From: an uncultured Opitutia bacterium
GTDB lineage: Bacteria; Verrucomicrobiota; Verrucomicrobiia; Opitutales; Opitutaceae
Length of the DNA stretch: 64,000 bases
Assembly: GCA_903902745.1 (NCBI GenBank)
Contig: CAIUWA010000012.1
Span: 1-64,000, forward strand
Direction: 5' to 3'
The translations under genes were made by a program, and so were the position numbers. Below, piece by piece: positions 25,259-32,617 of the stretch. Within the stretch, counting starts at the first letter, position 1. Each line of letters begins with the position of its first letter. The notes beneath the pieces were generated by a model. The model saw only the letters and a list, made by a program, of their open reading frames with translations, ran no database searches and had not been told where the DNA came from.

Positions 25259-25533
25259 TGTAGCGGCGCTCTATGAGCGCCGATCCGTAGGGCCGCCTTG
25301 ACGGCGCCCGCCGGAGGCGGGCAAGCCCGGGCGTCGTTCCTTCGGCAGGCTCGGGACCCTGAGCTAGGGCGTGTTTTCAAATCCGCTGGGGGGTGGCCGC
25401 CCCCTGAGGTCGGCGGCCACCACCATTCGCTGGTGCTCGATCGGATATTCCTCACGCAAGTTTGCAAACACGCCCTAGTCGAATGGGAAGCAACGCCTCT
25501 ACGACGAACCGGCGGTCATAGACCGCCGCTACA
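25259..25533. repeat. Composite palindrome with GTAGCGGCG..CGCCGCTAC ends, split by a MITE
   Basis: TGTAGCGGCGCTCTATGAGC at the left (25259) and GGCGGTCATAGACCGCCGCT then ACA at the right (to 25533) are the two arms of one repeat type. Between them lie a GTAGGGC word, a GGCGCCCGCC/GGCGGGC hairpin, a 'CGTTCCTTCGGCAGGCTCGG' REP-like word (from 25333) and the MITE at 25364-25478. This explains the whole 411-base gap before the multicopper oxidase gene. Confidence 0.65.
25364..25478. mobile_element. 115-bp MITE-like element with IS5-type terminal repeats
   Basis: CTAGGGCGTGTTTTCAAAT at 25364 and, inverted, CTAGGGCGTGTTTGCAAAC at 25478 agree at 17 of 19 positions. The outer CTAG on both sides fits a YTAR-type target as used by IS5-group elements. 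There is no ORF; inside is a perfect GGTGGCCGCC-type hairpin (GGTGGCCGC and GCGGCCACC arms). So it is a non-autonomous derivative inserted in an existing repeat. No parent transposase is in the window. Confidence 0.65.
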
Positions 25534-25616
25534 TTCTTTGCCCGCTGTCTCGCACCGAACAAACTTGCGCTTTCGACCGGTCGATTGACTTTTCTTTCCA
25601 CCCTCCCCGCCTGCGC

Positions 25617-26789
25617 ATGAAAACCTGGTTCACCCTCGGACTGCTGCTCGGTGCCTTCGCCCCGGTCCTCCCCGTGCGGGCGGCGGACGCCCCGGCCACG
25701 CCCGGCGCGGGCCGGACCCGGATTTACTTCATTGCCGCGGACGACACCAACTGGAACTACGCGCCGGCCGGCAACGTCCTGGCCGGCAGCATGCCGGGCG
25801 GCGAAGCGGACGCCAATGTCTGGCTGAAACGCGGCCTGAACGGCGACCCGCCGGTTTTTCGCAAGGCGGTTTTCCGCGAATACACGGACGGCACCTTCAA
25901 GACGCCGAAGCCGCGCGCGCCCGAATGGGTCCATCTCGGTTTGCTGGGCCCGGCTATCCGCGCGGAGGTCGGTGACCGCATCGAGGTGACGCTGAAGAAC
26001 AACACCCTTTTCCCCGTCAGCCTGCATCCGCACGGCGTGCTCTACGACAAGGCGGCGGAAGGCGCCCATTACCCCGACGGCACCAGCGGGGCGGACCGCG
26101 CCGATGATGCCGTCGCTCCCGGCCAGTCCTATACCTATCACTGGGACGTGCCCGAACGCGCCGGCCCCGGGCCCGGCGACCCCAGCTCCACGGTGTGGCT
26201 TTACCACTCGCATGTGGACAGCTTGCGGGAGACCAATGCCGGCCTCGTCGGCGTCATCATCGTCACCCGCCGCGGCGCCGCCCGGCCCGACGGTTCGCCC
26301 GCCGACGTCGATCGCGAATTTGTGACTTACTTCTCGATCATCAACGAAACCATGAGCCACTACTCGGTGGTGAACACCAAGCTGTTTGCGCCGGGCACGG
26401 CGGCGAACATGGGTGACAAGGATGAAAAAATGGTGATGCCCATGCTGATGCCCGGGGCCTCGATGTTTGCCGGCCGGCCCGAGGCCGACATGTTTTTTTC
26501 CATCAACGGCTACATCCTCGGCAACCTGCCGCTGCTGCACATGAAGGTGGGGGAACGCGTGCGCTGGTACGTGGTCGCGCTGGGCGGTGAATCCGACCTG
26601 CATACGCCGCACTGGCATGGCAACGTGGTCCTGACGGAGGGGCACCGCACCGATGTCCTTGAGTTGCTACCCGCCAGCATGAAAGTGGCCGACATGGTGC
26701 CCGACAGCCCCGGCATCTGGATGTATCACTGCCACGTCGAGGATCACATGATGGCGGGCATGACCGCCCGGTACGAAGTCGTGAAGTGA
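25617..26789 (+). CDS. Secreted two-domain multicopper oxidase
   Basis: A 390-residue protein with a signal peptide (about 1-22, ending PVRAA). Copper ligands appear in the expected order: HPHG at about 137-140, 'WLYHSHVDS' (HSH 197-199), 'HTPHWHG' near 330, and the C-terminal 'YHCHVEDHMMAGM' with the type-1 Cys, His and Met. The N-terminal part resembles hephaestin/ceruloplasmin-like domains ('YFIAADDTNWNYAP'). Likely a periplasmic laccase, ferroxidase or copper-tolerance oxidase. No copper transporter or regulator is next to it. Confidence 0.88.
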   Translation: MKTWFTLGLLLGAFAPVLPVRAADAPATPGAGRTRIYFIAADDTNWNYAPAGNVLAGSMPGGEADANVWLKRGLNGDPPVFRKAVFREYTDGTFKTPKPRAPEWVHLGLLGPAIRAEVGDRIEVTLKNNTLFPVSLHPHGVLYDKAAEGAHYPDGTSGADRADDAVAPGQSYTYHWDVPERAGPGPGDPSSTVWLYHSHVDSLRETNAGLVGVIIVTRRGAARPDGSPADVDREFVTYFSIINETMSHYSVVNTKLFAPGTAANMGDKDEKMVMPMLMPGASMFAGRPEADMFFSINGYILGNLPLLHMKVGERVRWYVVALGGESDLHTPHWHGNVVLTEGHRTDVLELLPASMKVADMVPDSPGIWMYHCHVEDHMMAGMTARYEVVK

Positions 26790-26813
26790 CCGCGCTGGTG
26801 CTGCGGGCCTCGC

Positions 26814-26889
26814 CCGGATGATCAGATGGTCTGAGGGCCTGATCTTTCCGCTTCAGACCATCCGATCATCTGAACATCCGATCAACCGG
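26814..26889. repeat. 'CCGGATGATCAGATGGTC' palindrome, copy 2
   Basis: Same arms as 24237-24312 (CCGGATGATCAGATGGTCTG; CAGACCATCCGATCATCTG) with a diverged loop. It lies 25 bases after the multicopper oxidase stop and 65 bases before the SLOG gene. Confidence 0.8.
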
Positions 26890-26953
26890 CGGGTGCAGAG
26901 CGCCAAAGTTTCGCGTCGCCAACGGCCGGGCCCCTTGCTTGCTTCCGCATCCG

Positions 26954-28474
26954 ATGCTGCGCCCCTGGGTATTCGTAGGATTCACGGGAAACCGGATGCT
27001 GGAAAAGCCCGAACTGATCGGTCCCCGGATCGATGAGGCCTTGCGCCGCATCGCGGCCCACACCCGGGCGCCGCTCGCCGCCGTGTCCTCCGCGGCCAAG
27101 GGTGCGGATACGCTGTTTGTCGAGACGATCCTGCGGCGGGAAATTCCCTGGGTGCTGCTGCTGCCGTTCGCGGCCGAGGAATTTTTCAACGCCGAGGATT
27201 TTTCCCCGGAGGATTTGCGCCGCATCGAGCCGCTGGTGCCGAAGGCGGTCCGCACGCACATCGAGGCTTCCCCCGCGACCGGCCTGCCCCTGAAGGATCA
27301 GCGCGTGAACGCGTTTGCGGATTGCAGCGCGCGCACCGTGGACACCGGCGACTATTTGATCGCGGTCTGGGACGGACAGCCCGGCAAGCCCGGCGGCACC
27401 GGCGGCACCGTCGCGTATGCGCGCGAGCAGAAGAAACCCCTGGTGTGGATCCACGCGGTCACCGGCGAAATTCAGGAGGAGAATTTTCCCGCGCCGTCGA
27501 CCGACCCGGTTCCGACCGCTGCGGGCCTGGCGCGGAATCCCGTGGAGGGCGGCCTGCAGGTCCTGCAGGCCACCATGAATCACCATGACAAACTGGCGAT
27601 GCAGCACAGCCCGCACGCCCGCCAGCTCGTGACGGTGGTCATTTTCCTGCACCTGGCCGCCACGGCGGTCGGCGTGGTCGAGCCGGTGTTCCTGATTCCG
27701 GCCTGGATCGCGGTGTTCGCCGTGATGTTCAAGGTGACCACGCTGATTGGGGCCCAGGCCTTCAGCCACCGGCAGCATCATGCCAAGGGCGAATGGCTCC
27801 GCGCGCGCATCATCGCCGAGCTTTGCCGATCCGCGGAGGGCACCTGGTACCTGCCTTACTCGGACAAGGTCAACCAAGCCGTGATGGTGCCCGGCTTCCG
27901 GGAATGGCAGCGCACGCTCGCCCTCTGGCGGGTGATCGCTCCGCCGGAAACCAGGGGATTAGCCGCCCAACGCGATGCCTACATGGAAGTCCGGCTCGAC
28001 AACGAGAAGACCGGCCAGATCCCTTATTTCGAACGGCAACTGAAGCGCGCGGAGATAAAACTTTTCTCCCGGCAGAAAGTTGCCCGCCGCAGCACCACGA
28101 TCGCCATCGTGTGTGCAGCGGTGGTGCTGCTCATGAAGGGCCTGTCCGTGCTCTGGCCCGAAGGTCACCTCGTCCACGAATTCGAGCGCCTGCAATTCGG
28201 GCCCGTCACGCTGGAGCAGTGCCTCGAGTTCTCCTCCCTGGTGCTGCCGCTCCTCAGTGCCGCGGTTTTCACCTGGCTCATGGCCAGCGACTGCCAGCGC
28301 CGCGTCGAGCGCAACCGCGAGATCCTCGCCTACCTGCAAGCCGCGCGGGAGCGGATCCGGCGGGCCACGACCTGGAGCGGGCTGGAACGCCGGGTGGCCG
28401 AAGTCGAGACCACGCTGCTGCTGGAGGTGCTGGAGTGGCACTCGATCACCCACTTCACCGCCAGCGCACACTGA
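26954..28474 (+). CDS. SLOG-domain protein with four transmembrane helices (SLATT-like)
   Basis: A 506-residue protein from ATG 26954 (an in-frame TTG at 26939 is less likely). The N-terminal 190 residues form a Rossmann-like SLOG domain: 'VFVGFTGNR', 'AVSSAAKGADTLFVE', 'DYLIAVWDGQPGKPGGTGGTVAYA', a nucleotide-ligand site related to TIR/DprA-like sensors. Two hydrophobic pairs follow (about 224-262 and about 380-400 / 425-443), the second resembling the 2TM SLATT (DUF4231-like) pore domain. The C-terminal helix is amphipathic. In known conflict systems SLOG senses a nucleotide and SLATT forms a membrane pore. The stop is five bases from the patatin start, so the two are an operon. Confidence 0.75.
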   Translation: MLRPWVFVGFTGNRMLEKPELIGPRIDEALRRIAAHTRAPLAAVSSAAKGADTLFVETILRREIPWVLLLPFAAEEFFNAEDFSPEDLRRIEPLVPKAVRTHIEASPATGLPLKDQRVNAFADCSARTVDTGDYLIAVWDGQPGKPGGTGGTVAYAREQKKPLVWIHAVTGEIQEENFPAPSTDPVPTAAGLARNPVEGGLQVLQATMNHHDKLAMQHSPHARQLVTVVIFLHLAATAVGVVEPVFLIPAWIAVFAVMFKVTTLIGAQAFSHRQHHAKGEWLRARIIAELCRSAEGTWYLPYSDKVNQAVMVPGFREWQRTLALWRVIAPPETRGLAAQRDAYMEVRLDNEKTGQIPYFERQLKRAEIKLFSRQKVARRSTTIAIVCAAVVLLMKGLSVLWPEGHLVHEFERLQFGPVTLEQCLEFSSLVLPLLSAAVFTWLMASDCQRRVERNREILAYLQAARERIRRATTWSGLERRVAEVETTLLLEVLEWHSITHFTASAH

Positions 28475-28479
28475 CGGAC

Positions 28480-29580
28480 ATGAAGCGCATCCTCTCGCTC
28501 GATGGCGGCGGCATCCGCGGGATGTTCAGCCTGCAGATCCTCGCGCGCATCGAGCAGGTCTTCCGGGAGAAACGCGGCCGGCCCGGGCTCGTGCTGCGGG
28601 ATGAGTTTGACCTCATCGCCGGCACCAGCACGGGTGGGATCATCGCCACCTTTCTCGCCTGGGGCCTGCCGGTGGCGGAGATCGACGACCTCTACACCCG
28701 GTTTGGCGCCGCGATGTTCACGCAGGCCGGCTGGCTCGACCGGCTCTGGAAGAACAAATACAATCCCGAGACCATCGCACAATTTTTCAAGGAACGCTTC
28801 AGCGAGGACGATGGCACGCCCGCCCTCCTCGGCACGCGCAAGCTCTGGGCCGGTGGCGTTCCGAAGTACCTCGTGCTCGTCATGCGCAACGCCACCACCG
28901 GCTCGGCCTGGCCGGTCAGCAACAATCCGGCCGCCGAGTATAACCGGGAGTCGCGCCCGAACTGCAACCTGCGCCTGCCCCTCTGGCAGCTGCTGCGGGC
29001 CAGCACGGCCGCGCCCACGTTTTTTCCGCCCGAGGAGATCACGTTCCCGGGATGCGACCCGCAGATCTTCATCGATGGCGGCATCACGCCCTACAACAAC
29101 CCCGCCCTCATCGCGTTCCTCATGGCCACGCTGCCCGGCTACAAGCTCGAGTGGCCCGCGGGGCGCGACCGGATCCAACTCGTCTCCGTCGGCACGGGCC
29201 AGGTGCGCCAGCGGCTGCCCGACAAGGAGGCCCGCGAATTCCACCTGCTCGACCACGCGAAGTATGCGACCCCCGCGCTCATGGCCTCCACCAACCTCGA
29301 GCAGGACCTGCTCTGCCGCGTGCTGGGCGAGTGCCTGGCCGGCGGCGAAATCGATCGGGAGCTGAAGTCCCTCATGCCGTCGGGCCTGCTCGCTCCGGCG
29401 GAAAAAAAATTCACGTACCTCCGCTACGACCAGGCCTTCACCGTGGCGGAAATTGAAAAAATTGAGCAGGACACCCAGCTCAAGTTCGGCCTAGACAACC
29501 TCGGCCTGATCGAGCCCCTGCGTGCGCTCGGCCGCGCCTACGCCGCGAAGCACGTTGAGCCCGCGCACCTGGTCCCGTGA
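28480..29580 (+). CDS. Patatin-like phospholipase
   Basis: A 366-residue protein from ATG 28480. Oxyanion motif GGGIRG is at 9-14, nucleophile elbow GTSTG at 48-52 (Ser50) and the dyad Asp in 'FIDGGITPYNNP' near 199, so the catalytic site is complete. No signal peptide. It resembles CapV-like cytoplasmic patatins that degrade membrane phospholipids when activated. Five bases separate it from the SLOG gene, suggesting that the SLOG partner controls it. No cGAS-like nucleotidyltransferase is nearby, so a standard CBASS call is not supported. Confidence 0.9.
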   Translation: MKRILSLDGGGIRGMFSLQILARIEQVFREKRGRPGLVLRDEFDLIAGTSTGGIIATFLAWGLPVAEIDDLYTRFGAAMFTQAGWLDRLWKNKYNPETIAQFFKERFSEDDGTPALLGTRKLWAGGVPKYLVLVMRNATTGSAWPVSNNPAAEYNRESRPNCNLRLPLWQLLRASTAAPTFFPPEEITFPGCDPQIFIDGGITPYNNPALIAFLMATLPGYKLEWPAGRDRIQLVSVGTGQVRQRLPDKEAREFHLLDHAKYATPALMASTNLEQDLLCRVLGECLAGGEIDRELKSLMPSGLLAPAEKKFTYLRYDQAFTVAEIEKIEQDTQLKFGLDNLGLIEPLRALGRAYAAKHVEPAHLVP

Positions 29581-29583
29581 GTT

Positions 29584-29659
29584 GCCGGTGGTGAGGCCGA
29601 ACCAATCAGGTAAGGGTTGAATATTTTTCGGCCTCCGGCGTAATGCGGACGCCACCGGC
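29584..29659. repeat. Palindrome between patatin and lipoprotein genes
   Basis: Outer arms GCCGGTGG / CCACCGGC and inner arms GAGGCCGAA / TTCGGCCTC are perfect. It fills the 87-base gap before the GTG start of the lipoprotein gene, so cotranscription with patatin is possible but interrupted by a strong potential hairpin. Confidence 0.65.
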
Positions 29660-29667
29660 TTCCCCCT

Positions 29668-31077
29668 GTGTCCACCGCCCCTTCCGCTTCTTCCAGTTTT
29701 CGACCCCGCTGGCAGTTTGCCGCCTTGGCCCTCGCGGGCCTGGGCCTCGCCGGGTGCGTCACCAAGCAGCTGGTGCCGGACTTCGCGACCTACTCCGAGG
29801 CCTACGCGCACGACCTGAACTGGCAGATGCTCCTCAACCTCGCGCGACTCGACCAGGGACATCCCGCCTACTTCATGGCGATCGGCGAAATCCGCCTGTC
29901 CCGCACCCAGGCGGCGAGCCTGCAGGGCAGCGGCACCTCCAGCCATACCGAGGCGCAGACCGTGACCAGTTCCATCTCACGCACCGTCACGAACGTCCTC
30001 GCCGGCACGCTCACGCCCAACGTCTCGAACAACGCGGTCCCCACCTACAGCATCATCCCTCTCAACAGCGAGGACACCGCGCAGCAGCTGCTCCAGCCGA
30101 TTTCGATCGAGGTGTTCAACACGCTCTACCAGCAGGGCTGGCCCGTGGACCAGCTCCTGCGCGTGCTGGTCGAGCGGATTGAGCTGGAGCGGACCGATGG
30201 CGTGCGCCTCGTGCTGCACAATTCGCCCACCCGCGCCGCCAACCCCGCCTCCTTCGCGCGTTTTCTGCGCGCCTGTGAAGTCGTGCGCGAACTGCAAAAA
30301 CGCGGCGGGCTGCAACTCGTGAGTGATGAAGTTCCCTCCCCGTCCACGGCCGAACCCGCCGGCCCGGGCGGACCCGCCACGCGTGGCGGAGGTCCGGCGG
30401 CGGATGCGCCGGCCGGTGGTGCCAGGGGTAGCGGCCGCCCGGGAGCGGGATCGGCCGCCGCGAACCGGCCGGCGGTCGGCGGCGGCAGCCAGTCCACCCG
30501 GGATTCCCGGGCCGCGGAGGCCTCGCACCCGGTTTACCACTTCCGCGCCAATCCGCAGATTCTCGAGGAGGTGCTCGCCGGCTTCGCCCGGGATGAAAAA
30601 TACGCGGGGGGCAGCACGGTGGAAAATTTCCGCGAGGTCTTCCGCTCGAGCCTCACCGTCGGCTCGGGCGCCACTGTCGACCAGGCCGGCGAGCTTGAGT
30701 CCGGCGGACGACGCGGGCCGCATTCGGTGCTCGTGCTGCGGTCGTTCCGCAACGTGCTCGACGCCGTCGCGCAGGAGCAGCGCGCGTTCGACGAGCTCGC
30801 GAAAAAGGATCCCTCGTTTCTCCCGCAGATTCCCGAGCGCCAGCAGCGGCCCGTGCTGCGCACCGACTGGTCCGGCCAAAAGGCTTCACTGCTCAAACCG
30901 GTCGCCGAGCTGAAATATTTCGGCAACACCTACCAGATTACCGACCACGCCGGCGAGCCCACCTCCCTCGACAACCGCTGGAACCGTGACGTGTTCCGCC
31001 TGCTCATCGACCTCTCCTCGCAGGTGACCGTGGACATCACGAAATTCCAGCGCCAGGTGCTCGAGCTGTCGCAGTAG
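29668..31077 (+). CDS. Lipoprotein of unknown function downstream of patatin
   Basis: A 469-residue protein from GTG 29668. Signal peptide with lipobox LAGC (Cys30). The mature N-terminal part is helical ('YSEAYAHDLNWQMLLNLARLDQGHPAYFMAIGEI'), followed by a Ser/Thr-rich segment and a helical region. A Gly/Pro/Ala-rich linker (about 220-285) precedes a C-terminal domain ('HPVYHFRANPQILEEVLAGFARDEKY ... SVLVLRSFRNVLDAVAQEQRAFDELAKKDPSF'). I do not recognise the family. Its place after SLOG and patatin in the same direction suggests a third component acting in the envelope, but this is inference. Confidence 0.65.
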   Translation: MSTAPSASSSFRPRWQFAALALAGLGLAGCVTKQLVPDFATYSEAYAHDLNWQMLLNLARLDQGHPAYFMAIGEIRLSRTQAASLQGSGTSSHTEAQTVTSSISRTVTNVLAGTLTPNVSNNAVPTYSIIPLNSEDTAQQLLQPISIEVFNTLYQQGWPVDQLLRVLVERIELERTDGVRLVLHNSPTRAANPASFARFLRACEVVRELQKRGGLQLVSDEVPSPSTAEPAGPGGPATRGGGPAADAPAGGARGSGRPGAGSAAANRPAVGGGSQSTRDSRAAEASHPVYHFRANPQILEEVLAGFARDEKYAGGSTVENFREVFRSSLTVGSGATVDQAGELESGGRRGPHSVLVLRSFRNVLDAVAQEQRAFDELAKKDPSFLPQIPERQQRPVLRTDWSGQKASLLKPVAELKYFGNTYQITDHAGEPTSLDNRWNRDVFRLLIDLSSQVTVDITKFQRQVLELSQ

Positions 31078-31162
31078 CGGGACGCCACGCCTCCACCCCT
31101 TTATTCCTGGGCGGAGACCGCCGCGCGCTTCCTCCCGGCTCCAGCCACCACTCCTCATCGCC

Positions 31163-31720
31163 ATGAAAACAATTCCCCGTTTCCTCGCGGTCATCGCCAC
31201 CGCCCTGTCTCTCGCTTCCACTGTTCTGGCTCAGCTCACGCCTTCCCTGAACCCGATCCCCGCGCCCACGCCCGCAACTCCGGCGCAGCCTGCCCAAGCG
31301 GTCGTCCGGCAGCCGGCGGTCGCAGCAGCCGTAGCGGTTTCGGCGCCCAAGGAGCTCCCCCAGTGGCATGGGCCGAATGGCGGCGATCCCGATTTCGGGA
31401 CCGAGGTGATCCGCAGCGCGAAGCAGTGGGAAACCTTCTGGCAGCGCGTCGACAAGGCGGTACCCCACAAGCTCGACGAAGCCACCGAGATGGCGGTGGT
31501 GGTGTTCGCCGGCGAGCGCCCGACCGGCGGCTTCATCGTGAAGATCACCGACAGCTTTGTGGAAAAGGAAACCCTGGTTGTCGTCTATGAGGTCCAGGCG
31601 CCCGGACGGGAAACGTTCGTCACGCAGGCCCTCACCCATCCGTGGGGCACGGCCATCCTGCCGCGTAGCGACCGGCCCATGGTCTTCCGTCAGGCGGCCA
31701 AGAAGCCCGCTGGAAACTGA
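31163..31720 (+). CDS. Secreted PrcB_C-domain protein
   Basis: A 185-residue protein with a signal peptide (about 1-23, ending TVLAQ), then a Pro/Ala-rich spacer (24-62). The C-terminal 115 residues match the PrcB C-terminal domain: 'EMAVVVFAGERPTGGFIVKITDS', 'ETLVVVYEVQAPGRETFVTQALTHPWGTAIL'. In PrcB this domain accompanies secreted protease complexes; here no protease is adjacent. Probably a periplasmic or surface protein. It ends one base before the converging pRiA4b-like gene. Confidence 0.75.
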   Translation: MKTIPRFLAVIATALSLASTVLAQLTPSLNPIPAPTPATPAQPAQAVVRQPAVAAAVAVSAPKELPQWHGPNGGDPDFGTEVIRSAKQWETFWQRVDKAVPHKLDEATEMAVVVFAGERPTGGFIVKITDSFVEKETLVVVYEVQAPGRETFVTQALTHPWGTAILPRSDRPMVFRQAAKKPAGN

Positions 31721-31721
31721 A

Positions 31722-32315
31722 TCACTTCCCGAGTTTTTTCAGCGCCAGGTTGATTTTTTCCAGGTCGCAGGCCGCCGGGTCGTAGTCGGGCCCGAGCCAT
31801 TCGCGCCACTCGCGGCCGAGGTCGCTCGACGGTGCCTTGAGGCACGCCAGCATGTCATGAAAGGCCTCGAGCCCGCCGCAATCCTCCGGTGGCCCGGCGC
31901 GTTCGCCGGCGAGACACAGCGGATAGCGCAGGCCTTTCTCGACCACCCCGCTCTTCTCCACCTTCAGGTCCACCTGCCAGCCTTCGCCAAAGTGGTAAAC
32001 GTAGGTGAAATGCGACCGCGTTTCGAGATCGAGGTCAGCGAGCGCCATGTCGCGGTCGTCCTCGACGATGAGGTCCTCGCGCTTGACCGGGTTCCCCAAG
32101 CGGAGGTCGTCGAGGCTGAAGGCATGCGTCTGGTAGTCGAACCAGTCGAACAACACCTGGATGCTGTCGTGCAGGCGCGCCAACCACATCGACTCGCGCA
32201 CCAGCAGCCGGCGCCAGATGCGTGGCTGGCAGCCCGTGACAGTCAGCCTCAGCGAAAAAACGCGCTCCGGCGGCTTCTTCACCTTCGAACCCTTGCCTTC
32301 GTGCAGCGAAATCAT
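31722..32315 (-). CDS. Plasmid pRiA4b ORF-3 family protein
   Basis: A 197-residue protein. After a short basic lead it shows the IS1096-passenger/pRiA4b ORF-3 pattern: 'VFSLRLTVTGCQPRIWRRLLV', 'LARLHDSIQVLFDWFDYQTHAFSL', 'HFTYVYHFGEGWQVDLKVE', then 'RYPLCLAGERAGPPEDCGGLEAF' and a final 'WREWLGPDYDPAACDLEKINLALKKL'. The family is widely mobile, often next to IS or plasmid genes, with no firmly established function. Complete and in the expected size range. Confidence 0.85.
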   Translation of the reverse strand: MISLHEGKGSKVKKPPERVFSLRLTVTGCQPRIWRRLLVRESMWLARLHDSIQVLFDWFDYQTHAFSLDDLRLGNPVKREDLIVEDDRDMALADLDLETRSHFTYVYHFGEGWQVDLKVEKSGVVEKGLRYPLCLAGERAGPPEDCGGLEAFHDMLACLKAPSSDLGREWREWLGPDYDPAACDLEKINLALKKLGK

Positions 32316-32617
32316 ATCGGGAGTTGAACGGGGCGGATGCAGCCGCGCAAGCCGTGGAATTTTTCTGTGCGGGACTTGATCGCGAAACCGCGAAAGATCG
32401 GAATCGCTGAAAACTTATCCCGATTTCGCGTTTCGGTCCTTTAGCGTTTCCGCGATCAAATTCCGGGGCTCAGGATGTCGAATCTCTTTGTGACAAAATA
32501 TCCGGAGCCGCACTTGAACTCTCCCGCCCCTTCGATTGGAGTTTCGCGCGATCTTTCCAATCGGGAAACGATTCTGCCAACCATCACGTCATATGGCCCG
32601 AACCTTCCAGCTTCGCC
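32316..32617. other. 302-base gap with one palindrome
   Basis: Divergent gap between the pRiA4b-like gene and the DUF4062 gene. A palindrome at 32376-32460 has arms TTGATCGCGAAACCGCGAAA and GCGTTTCCGCGATCAA. The remaining 157 bases before ATG 32618 should hold the promoter of the DUF4062-TIR operon, but no clear -35/-10 pair or operator was seen. Confidence 0.6.

Noticed and set aside
28480-29580. CBASS call based on the patatin
   Set aside because: No CD-NTase or Cap2/Cap3 gene is near; the partner is a SLOG-4TM protein, so only a novel or related module is proposed.
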